From contig JAEXJH010000531.1 in assembly GCA_023445955.1 (NCBI GenBank), positions 1-5,754 on the forward strand: a stretch of DNA of 5,754 nt. Reading direction: 5' to 3'. Source of the DNA: Pseudomonadota bacterium. Its GTDB lineage: Bacteria > Pseudomonadota > Alphaproteobacteria > Caulobacterales > Caulobacteraceae. Each line of letters opens with the position of its first letter. Position 1 is the first letter of the stretch. Shown piece by piece: positions 1 to 4,372 of the stretch. The notes under the pieces were generated by a model, which saw only the letters and a list, made by a program, of their open reading frames with translations, did no database searches and was not told where the DNA came from. A program made the translations under genes and the position numbers.

Positions 1-1383
1 GGCTTCACCGGCGCGGGCGGCCTCGACGCCGGCGTTCAGGGCTAGGAGGTTGGTCTGGAAGGCGATCTCGTCGATGACGCCGATGATGGCCCCGATCTCG
101 CGCGAGCTGCCTTCGATCTGGCCCATGGCGGCCACGGCGCGGTCGACGACATCGCCGCCCCGCTCGGCGTCCAGGCGGGCGCTGTCGACGGTGCGACGGG
201 CGCTGCCGGCGCCTTCGGCCGTGCGGCGGACCGTGGCGGTGATCTCGTCCAGCGCCGCGGCGGTCTCTTCCAGGCTGGCGGCCTGCTGTTCGGTGCGACG
301 TGACAGGTCGTCGGCGGCGTGGCTGATCTCGCCCGAGCCGGCCTGGATGCCGCCGACCGCGCCGTTGATCACGGTCATGGTGTCGGCCAGCGTGTCCATG
401 GCGGCGTTGAAGTCGGCCTGCAGCTTGCGATAGGCCGGTGGGAAGGTCTCGTTGAGGCGGAAGGTCAAATCACCGCCCGCCAGAGCCTCCAGGCCCTTGC
501 CGACGCAGGTGACGACTTGCGCCTGTTCGCGGGCGTTGCCCTGGCGCTCGACCTCGCCGGCCTCGCGGGTGCGTTCGGCGTCGGCGCGCTGGTCGGCGGC
601 GACGCCTTCCAGGCGGATCTTCTCCAGCGCGGCGTCCTTGAAGGTCAGGACCGCGGCGGCCATGCCGCCGATCTCGTCCTTGCGGCCCACGGCCGGCACC
701 TCGACGGCGTTGTCGCCGCCGGCCAGGCGGCGCATCACGGCGGTCATGGCGGTGACCGGGGCGGCGATGGCGTTCGACAGCAGCCAGCCCATCAGCACCG
801 CGACGCCGATCGCCAGCGCGCCGCCTGCGGCCAGGGTGATCAGGCCCGTGCGGAAGGCGCTGGCCTGGTCGGCGCGACGTTCGGCCAGCTGGTCTTCCTC
901 GACCTTGGCCATGGCGCTCAGCACCTTGCGGATCTCGGTCAGGCGGCCGGTGGTGGCGATCTGGCCGCGCGCCTTTTCCAGGGTGGCCGGGTCGTTGGCT
1001 TCGGTGATCTGCTGGTCGATCTCGCGTTCGAACGTGGCGACGGCCGCCGTCAGCGCGTCGGCGCGGGCCTGTTCGTCGGGACCTTCGACGCCGGCCACGA
1101 TGCGCTTGTAGGCCTCGGCATATTCGGCCTGGGAGGTCTCGCGCTTCTTCAGGAATGCGGCGTCGCGGCTGGCGACATAGCCGCGGATGGCGTTCTGCTC
1201 CTCGACCACCGCGCCGGTCGTGTCGGCGATGGCGTCGATATAGGCGTAGCTGTGCTCGTTCAGCGCGGTGATCTTGTGGATCGACGACAGGCTGCCGGCG
1301 ACCAGCGCCCCTGCCAGGATGACGCCAGCGACCAACGCGGCGAACGCTACCAACAGTTTGTGCGCAACCTTGAGATTAGACAT
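1..1383 (-). CDS. Methyl-accepting chemotaxis protein, 3' end beyond window
   Basis: Transmembrane chemoreceptor that passes stimulus information to the CheA/CheW kinase complex. The frame is open from the ATG at 1383 to base 1 without a stop, giving 461 residues; the C-terminal methylation helix and end are missing. TM1 is about residues 8-31. The periplasmic region (about 32-177) contains [20 protein letters not shown] (61-80), which looks like a CHASE3/four-helix-bundle sensor. TM2 is about 178-204, followed by a HAMP region to about 255 and a second HAMP-like segment near 295-340 ([10 protein letters not shown], 301-310). The signalling hairpin tip [19 protein letters not shown] lies at 437-455 and is nearly canonical; AGVEA in place of AAVEA is a variant I associate with Caulobacter receptors. 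The SD is weak (GGGG at 1392-1395, 8 nt from ATG). The ligand cannot be told. An upstream FNR/FixK box suggests oxygen-linked expression. Family assignment is secure; which paralogue it is remains unknown. Confidence 0.96.
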   Translation of the reverse strand, partial: MSNLKVAHKLLVAFAALVAGVILAGALVAGSLSSIHKITALNEHSYAYIDAIADTTGAVVEEQNAIRGYVASRDAAFLKKRETSQAEYAEAYKRIVAGVEGPDEQARADALTAAVATFEREIDQQITEANDPATLEKARGQIATTGRLTEIRKVLSAMAKVEEDQLAERRADQASAFRTGLITLAAGGALAIGVAVLMGWLLSNAIAAPVTAMTAVMRRLAGGDNAVEVPAVGRKDEIGGMAAAVLTFKDAALEKIRLEGVAADQRADAERTREAGEVERQGNAREQAQVVTCVGKGLEALAGGDLTFRLNETFPPAYRKLQADFNAAMDTLADTMTVINGAVGGIQAGSGEISHAADDLSRRTEQQAASLEETAAALDEITATVRRTAEGAGSARRTVDSARLDAERGGDVVDRAVAAMGQIEGSSREIGAIIGVIDEIAFQTNLLALNAGVEAARAGEA

Positions 1384-1422
1384 GAGCAGTGCCCCAGGAC
1401 CCGAAGTCGTGGGGAAGTTGCC

Positions 1423-1428
1423 GTTACA
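1423..1428 (-). promoter_or_regulatory. Predicted -10 element of chemoreceptor promoter
   Basis: The minus strand reads TGTAAC, four of six matches to TATAAT. With the FNR/FixK box centred at -41.5, this hexamer falls at -12 to -7 and the transcript would start near 1416, about 33 nt before the ATG. There is no recognisable -35 hexamer, as expected of a class II activated promoter. This rests on spacing and partial match only. Confidence 0.45.
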
Positions 1429-1443
1429 GGGTTAACAAACCTG
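1427..1443. repeat. Imperfect inverted repeat over the predicted -10
   Basis: CAGGGTT-AAC-AAACCTG pairs at six of seven positions (one G/A mismatch) around a 3-nt centre containing GTTAAC. It overlaps the edge of the predicted -10 of the chemoreceptor and could be an operator, but an inverted repeat this short can arise by chance. Confidence 0.25.
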
Positions 1444-1450
1444 AAGGCGC

Positions 1451-1464
1451 TTGATCTAGATCAA
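1451..1464 (-). promoter_or_regulatory. FNR/FixK-type box (perfect 14-bp palindrome)
   Basis: The sequence TTGATCTAGATCAA is its own reverse complement and matches the FNR/FixK consensus TTGAT-N4-ATCAA at all ten fixed bases. Its centre lies about 74 bp upstream of the chemoreceptor ATG. It is also exactly 32 bp from the centre of a plausible -10 element (TGTAAC on the minus strand, 1428-1423), the spacing expected of a class II (-41.5) activator site. In alphaproteobacteria such boxes are bound by FixK or FNR-family regulators active at low oxygen. Being symmetric, it could also act on the plus-strand gene at 1779, but that start is over 300 bp away and no good -10 is seen at the matching position. 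Confidence 0.8.
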
Positions 1465-1487
1465 TGTTAGATGAAATGCCGGGCCGA

Positions 1488-1499
1488 GAAATCGATTTC
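1488..1499. promoter_or_regulatory. 12-bp perfect palindrome, possible operator
   Basis: GAAATCGATTTC is a perfect palindrome 23 bp from the FNR/FixK box on the side away from the chemoreceptor. It is AT-richer than its surroundings and sits in non-coding DNA, as an operator for a dimeric regulator would. I do not recognise the binding protein. Confidence 0.35.
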
Positions 1500-1520
1500 C
1501 AGCGCTGTAAACACCTTGCA

Positions 1521-1670
1521 GAGTCAGGGTTCGCGGCGTTTTGACGCAACCGCGGCCCGCCAATACCGCATCAGTTTATTCAACCCCTACGACTCAATGC
1601 CTGAGTTGCAGACAAGTCACGCCAGCTTGACCATGCGACGACACGCCACGATTCCCCTTGCGTCGGAATC
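1521..1670. promoter_or_regulatory. Cluster of four GANTC (CcrM-type) sites
   Basis: GAGTC (1521-1525), GACTC (1591-1595), GATTC (1650-1654) and GAATC (1666-1670) lie within 150 bp of non-coding DNA. GANTC is methylated by CcrM in Caulobacter and relatives, and its methylation state can tie transcription to the cell cycle, often through GcrA. Whether these sites regulate either flanking gene is inference. Confidence 0.4.
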
Positions 1671-1683
1671 ACGACAGACTAAA

Positions 1684-1773
1684 AGCCGCTCCCCAAGCGC
1701 AACCAAACGGCTCGGGAGCGCGTATCTCCTCCGGCGCGCGTTTCCCGCCGGGCCCCGCTAAAGGTCCAGGAGG
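1684..1773 (+). other. GC-rich leader with possible alternative folds
   Basis: This stretch ends at the SD of the small membrane protein gene. Visible pairings are CGCTCCC (1687-1693) with GGGAGCG (1714-1720); AGCCG (1684-1688) with CGGCT (1708-1712), which excludes the first; and CCGGCG (1731-1736) with CGCCGG (1746-1751) around a 9-nt loop. CTCCT at 1726-1730 is complementary to AGGAG of the SD (1768-1772). The leader could therefore hide the ribosome binding site. It matches no RNA family I recognise, and pairing in GC-rich DNA is easily found by chance. Confidence 0.25.
1768..1773 (+). promoter_or_regulatory. Perfect Shine-Dalgarno AGGAGG
   Basis: AGGAGG is followed by a 5-nt spacer (TTCCT) and TTG at 1779. 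It is the strongest SD in the window and decides the start of the small gene: the first in-frame ATG (1818) has no SD. Confidence 0.75.
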
Positions 1774-1778
1774 TTCCT

Positions 1779-1916
1779 TTGAAGACCCACCAACCGATCG
1801 GCCAGACGCCGCTCGACATGATCCGCCCGGTGCTCTGGATGGCCGCGGCCGCCTTCGCGGCCGGCTTTGGCGGCTACCTGATGCTGGGTCTTCGCGCCAT
1901 TCACCCGGCGGCTTAA
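1779..1916 (+). CDS. Small single-span membrane protein, 45 aa, TTG start
   Basis: A short hypothetical gene. Read from TTG the product begins [17 protein letters not shown], has one hydrophobic segment at about residues 18-38 ([20 protein letters not shown] and on) and ends LRAIHPAA. This is a typical small single-pass membrane protein with a polar N-terminus of about 17 residues. Support comes from the perfect AGGAGG 5 nt upstream, the membrane-segment composition, and an end exactly where the convergent dut ends. The stop TAA (1914-1916) overlaps the dut stop on the other strand (1913-1915), sharing the palindrome TTAA. I recognise no family and propose no function. A start at the internal ATG (codon 14, position 1818) would give 32 residues but lacks an SD. 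It is divergent from the chemoreceptor and might share its regulatory region. Confidence 0.7.
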   Translation: MKTHQPIGQTPLDMIRPVLWMAAAAFAAGFGGYLMLGLRAIHPAA

Positions 1917-2380
1917 ACGCCGGTAGAGCCGAACCCGCCCGCGCCGCGATCCGTCGCGTCCAGGTCTTCGACCTCGATCAGCGACCACTGCGGGGCCGCC
2001 GCGATGACGCCTTGGGCGATGCGATCGCCGCGGCGGATGGTGAAGGCCTCTTCGCCCAGATTGATCAGCAGCACGCAGACCTGGCCGCGATAGTCGCTGT
2101 CGACCGTGCCCGGCGCGTTGACGACCGTGACGCCGTTCTTGAACGCCAGGCCCGAGCGCGGGCGCACCTGCATCTCATAGCCGTCCGGAACCGCGACCGA
2201 GAAGCCGGTGGGGACCATGACGCGCGAGCCCGGCTTGATCACCATGGCCTCGTCTTCCGGCACGTGCGCACGCAGGTCGAAACCCGCCGCGCCGGCGCTG
2301 GCATAGGCCGGAACCGGCAGGTCGGCTTGGCCTTCCCAGCGCTTGAAGCGGATGGCGAGACCGGCGGGGATGGCGGACAT
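1913..2380 (-). CDS. dut: dUTP diphosphatase (dUTPase), trimeric type
   Basis: Hydrolyses dUTP to dUMP and diphosphate, keeping uracil out of DNA and supplying dUMP for thymidylate synthesis in the cytoplasm. The 155 residues match the usual length of the homotrimeric family and all five motifs are present: [10 protein letters not shown] (29-38); PRSGLA (74-79); [12 protein letters not shown] (87-98) with catalytic Asp93, equivalent to Asp90 of E. coli; [10 protein letters not shown] (116-125); and the C-terminal arm [11 protein letters not shown] (144-154), whose Phe149 closes over the uracil. The ATG at 2380 has AGGAG (2389-2393) eight nt upstream. It lies 63 bp downstream of coaBC on the same strand, the order also seen in E. 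coli, so co-transcription is likely. Its stop codon overlaps that of the convergent small gene. Confidence 0.97.
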   Translation of the reverse strand: MSAIPAGLAIRFKRWEGQADLPVPAYASAGAAGFDLRAHVPEDEAMVIKPGSRVMVPTGFSVAVPDGYEMQVRPRSGLAFKNGVTVVNAPGTVDSDYRGQVCVLLINLGEEAFTIRRGDRIAQGVIAAAPQWSLIEVEDLDATDRGAGGFGSTGV

Positions 2381-2388
2381 GGAAGGCG

Positions 2389-2393
2389 CTCCT
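2389..2393 (-). promoter_or_regulatory. Shine-Dalgarno of dut
   Basis: The minus strand reads AGGAG, 8 nt before the ATG at 2380. It fixes the dut start at the N-terminus normal for the family. Confidence 0.7.
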
Positions 2394-2443
2394 GAAAGAC
2401 CGCCCGCCTGTAGCTGATTTGGCCGCCCTCAGGCCAGCGCCCC

Positions 2444-3640
2444 TTAAGCGAGGGCGGCGGCGATCCTCTGGGCGATCTGCGCCGCCACCTGGTCCTTGGC
2501 CGCGCGGTCCCAGCGCTCGACGCCGTCCTTTGTGATCAGCAGCACGGCGTTTTCGCCGCCGCCCATCACGCCCGGTTCGGTGACGTCGTTGGCGATGATC
2601 CAGTCGCAGCCCTTGCGGGCCAGCTTGGCGCGGGCGTGCTCCTCGACATGGTCGGTCTCAGCGGCGAAGCCGACGACCAGTTTCGGACGGTTCGGACCGG
2701 TCGCCGACAGGGTGGCCAGGATGTCGGGGTTCTCGACGAAGGTCAGGGCCGGCGGCCCGCCCTTTTCCTTCTTCAGCTTGGTCCCGAACGCCTCGTCCAC
2801 GCGCCAGTCGGCGACAGCGGCCACGAACACCCCGACATCGGCGGGCAGGGCGGCCTGGCTGGCGGCCAGCATCTGGCGGGCCGTCTCGACATCGACGCGC
2901 TTGACCCCGACGGGCGTGGGCAGGGCGACCGGACCAGCCACCAGGGTGACCTCGGCGCCCAGTTTCGCCAGCGCCTCGGCGATCGCAAAGCCCTGCTTGC
3001 CGCTGGAGCGGTTGGTGACGCCCCGCACTGGATCGATGGGCTCGAAGGTCGGGCCGGCGGTGACGAGCGCGCGCTTACCGGCCAGGGGACGCGAAGCGGG
3101 GCCTTCCAGCATCGCGACGATCGCCGCGAAGATCTCTTCCGGCTCGGCCAGGCGGCCCGGGCCGAATTCGCCGCAGGCCATGGCGCCCTCGTCGGGGCCG
3201 ACGAAGCTGACGCCGTCGGCCTTCAGGGTCGCGATATTGCGCTGGGTGGCCGGGTGCAGCCACATCCGCACGTTCATGGCCGGGGCCATCAGCACCGGCT
3301 TATCGGTGGCCAGGAGGGTGGTGGAGGCCAGATCCCCGGCCAGGCCGTTCGCGGCCTTGGCGATCAGGTCGGCCGTCGCCGGCGAGACCACGATCAGGTC
3401 GGCCGAGCGCGACAGCTCGATATGGCCCATCTCGTGTTCGTCAGTCAGCGAGAACAGGTCCTGATAGACCTTGTCCTCGGCCAGGGCGGCCAGGGACAGG
3501 GGCGTGACGAACTCGGCGCCGGACTTGGTCAGGATCGGCCGCACGCCGATCCCGGCCTTGCGCAGCAGGCGGGTCAAGAGCAGCGCCTTGTAGGCCGCCA
3601 CCCCGCCGCCGACGATCAGAAGAACCCGCTTCCCGCTCAC
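2444..3640 (-). CDS. coaBC: Bifunctional phosphopantothenoylcysteine synthetase/decarboxylase
   Basis: Joins 4'-phosphopantothenate to cysteine (CoaB, CTP-dependent) and decarboxylates the product to 4'-phosphopantetheine (CoaC, FMN-dependent), two steps of coenzyme A synthesis. The 398 residues are close to the E. coli enzyme (406). The CoaC half (about 1-185) shows HIEL with catalytic His73, PATADL (88-93), APAMNVRMW (119-127) and ACGEFGPGRL (155-164) with Cys156. The CoaB half shows AGPTFEPIDPVRGVTNRSSG (195-214) with Asn210, KLKKEKG (288-294) with the conserved lysines, VVGFAAETD (322-330) and IIANDV (348-353). I start it at GTG 3640 because GGAG (3647-3650) sits 6 nt upstream and the protein then begins with SGKRVLLIVGGGVAAYK, the usual N-terminus. 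An in-frame ATG at 3727 would add 29 residues without family resemblance. It is probably the first gene of a coaBC-dut transcript. Confidence 0.96.
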   Translation of the reverse strand: MSGKRVLLIVGGGVAAYKALLLTRLLRKAGIGVRPILTKSGAEFVTPLSLAALAEDKVYQDLFSLTDEHEMGHIELSRSADLIVVSPATADLIAKAANGLAGDLASTTLLATDKPVLMAPAMNVRMWLHPATQRNIATLKADGVSFVGPDEGAMACGEFGPGRLAEPEEIFAAIVAMLEGPASRPLAGKRALVTAGPTFEPIDPVRGVTNRSSGKQGFAIAEALAKLGAEVTLVAGPVALPTPVGVKRVDVETARQMLAASQAALPADVGVFVAAVADWRVDEAFGTKLKKEKGGPPALTFVENPDILATLSATGPNRPKLVVGFAAETDHVEEHARAKLARKGCDWIIANDVTEPGVMGGGENAVLLITKDGVERWDRAAKDQVAAQIAQRIAAALA

Positions 3641-3646
3641 GTCGCG

Positions 3647-3650
3647 CTCC
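3647..3650 (-). promoter_or_regulatory. Shine-Dalgarno deciding the coaBC GTG start
   Basis: GGAG on the minus strand, 6 nt before GTG at 3640. It supports the 398-residue product over the longer open frame. Confidence 0.6.
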
Positions 3651-3741
3651 GCATCCGCGTCAGTTTCGTCCCCTGCACATGCCCACCCGCGACCCAAAGC
3701 GCCAGAGGCAATTCGAACGACAATCATCGGTGGAAGACAGG

Positions 3742-3751
3742 GACTCGACTC
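3742..3751. promoter_or_regulatory. Two abutting GANTC sites (GACTCGACTC)
   Basis: Two GACTC pentamers lie end to end 2 bp from the SOS box, in the non-coding gap between coaBC and the lipoprotein gene. They are potential CcrM methylation targets; a regulatory role is inferred from position only. Confidence 0.4.
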
Positions 3752-3753
3752 TC

Positions 3754-3768
3754 GTTCCGCTTTCGTTC
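3754..3768 (+). promoter_or_regulatory. SOS box (LexA site), GTTC-N7-GTTC
   Basis: GTTC (3754-3757), seven bases CGCTTTC, and GTTC (3765-3768) match the direct-repeat LexA operator of alphaproteobacteria, including Caulobacter. Its 3' end is 38 bp before the lipoprotein ATG and it would overlap any promoter using the -10-like TAGAGT (3783-3788). It lies 113 bp upstream of the coaBC start, so the lipoprotein gene is the more likely target. LexA bound here would repress until DNA damage. Confidence 0.6.
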
Positions 3769-3806
3769 AGTAATCGCATAGATAGAGTTATGGGGCGAAT
3801 ACGATC

Positions 3807-4370
3807 ATGAAGGTTGTTCGATATCTCTCGGTAAGCGTTGTGGCTGCGCTCGGCCTGATGAGCCTTGCGGCCTGCGACAGCGGGGCGTCGGCGGTGAAGG
3901 CGCCCAAGGGCGGCGATCGCGCCAGTGTTGAAACGGGATCTCCCGCGGAGGCGACGGACGGCGGCCGGGACGAGGGCTCCCGCCGGGCCGATCCGCGCGA
4001 TGCGCCGGTCAAGCTGGTGGCCGGCAAGCCCTACTGGGCCGCCAACCGCACCCGCACGGCCGAGGAAAACGCCGAGCGCTCGTTCCAGAGCAATGGCAAG
4101 ACCTTCGACGCCAAGTCGACCGACGACTATGTCGCCAAGGTCCACGCCTTCGTCAGCGATCCGCCCAAGGGCGCGGAGACCCTGAAGCGCTCGAACGGCG
4201 ACCTCCTGATCTACGACCCCAAGGGCAATGTCTTCGCGGTGGTCTCCCGCGAAGGCGCGCCGCGCACGATGTTCAAGCCGGACGAGGGCGCGGCCTACTG
4301 GGATGTGCAGAAAGACCGCGAAGCGCGCCGAGCTTCGGCGGCCAAGCGGCGGGATCAGGCGGAGGGGTAG
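3807..4370 (+). CDS. Predicted lipoprotein of unknown function, possible LexA target
   Basis: 187 residues. A type II signal peptide (MKVVRYLSVSVVAALGLMSLAAC) has lipobox LAAC with Cys23 as the lipidated residue and Asp24 at +2. Residues 25-70 form a charged, Gly/Ser/Asp-rich linker. Residues about 73-168 look like a compact domain: KPYWAANRTRTAEENAERSF (74-93), DDYVAKVHAFVSDPPKG (106-122), RSNGDLLIYDPKGNVFAVVS (128-147), GAPRTMFKPDEGAAYWDVQK (150-169), then a basic tail. The run of NGD, YDP, NxFAVxxxxGxPRTMFKP and YW recalls small C-terminal domains of polymorphic secreted toxins (possibly BECR-type nucleases). This is from memory and unproven. The SD is weak (GGGG at 3792-3795, 11 nt from ATG). 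An SOS box lies just upstream. The stop is 2 bp from that of convergent ubiB. The CDS and lipoprotein call are strong; the function is unknown. Confidence 0.88.
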   Translation: MKVVRYLSVSVVAALGLMSLAACDSGASAVKAPKGGDRASVETGSPAEATDGGRDEGSRRADPRDAPVKLVAGKPYWAANRTRTAEENAERSFQSNGKTFDAKSTDDYVAKVHAFVSDPPKGAETLKRSNGDLLIYDPKGNVFAVVSREGAPRTMFKPDEGAAYWDVQKDREARRASAAKRRDQAEG

Positions 4371-4372
4371 GG

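Larger units (their letters stand above)
1384..1778. other. Intergenic region between divergent genes (395 bp)
   Basis: No convincing gene lies here. Open frames crossing it lack family resemblance and a good ribosome binding site. It holds the FNR/FixK box and -10 of the chemoreceptor, a 12-bp palindrome, four GANTC sites and the leader and ribosome binding site of the small gene at 1779. TTGACG at 1541-1546 and TTGACC at 1627-1632 resemble -35 hexamers for plus-strand transcription, but neither has a persuasive -10 at normal spacing, so the promoter of the small gene is not located. Confidence 0.7.
3641..3806. other. Divergent intergenic region coaBC / lipoprotein gene
   Basis: The 166-bp gap carries the coaBC SD, the SOS box and the paired GANTC sites. 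The last 60 bp before the lipoprotein gene are clearly AT-richer than the flanking genes. No firm promoter hexamers for coaBC could be picked on the minus strand. Confidence 0.6.

Noticed and set aside
365..378. Second FNR-like sequence TTGAT-N4-GTCAT
   Set aside because: It has mismatches in the second half-site and lies within the chemoreceptor coding sequence.
50..1470. Long plus-strand open frames (50-433, 319-1470, 452-1111)
   Set aside because: They lie antisense to the chemoreceptor, which has clear family motifs over its whole length. Their products are Arg/Ala/Gly-rich with no recognisable domain, as expected of GC-rich shadow frames.
1471..1761. Open plus-strand frame of 96 codons in the intergenic region
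   Set aside because: It has no SD, a Ser/Arg-rich product with no domain, and crosses the palindrome, the GANTC sites and the leader of the small gene.
2381..2443. Hairpin TGGCC/GGCCA between coaBC and dut as a terminator
   Set aside because: The stem is only five pairs and is followed by no U-rich run. The 63-bp gap fits co-transcription better.
3641..3727. 29-residue N-terminal extension of CoaBC from ATG 3727
   Set aside because: The extension does not look like the family, whereas GTG 3640 has a well-placed GGAG and gives the usual N-terminus.
2496..3781. Long plus-strand open frames opposite coaBC
   Set aside because: coaBC has every catalytic motif in the other strand. The plus-strand products are low-complexity and have no supporting SD.
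3790..3810. Six-codon upstream frame MGRIRS whose TGA overlaps the lipoprotein ATG
   Set aside because: It has no SD of its own and is very short. The ATGA overlap is a common chance event, so translational coupling is not supported.
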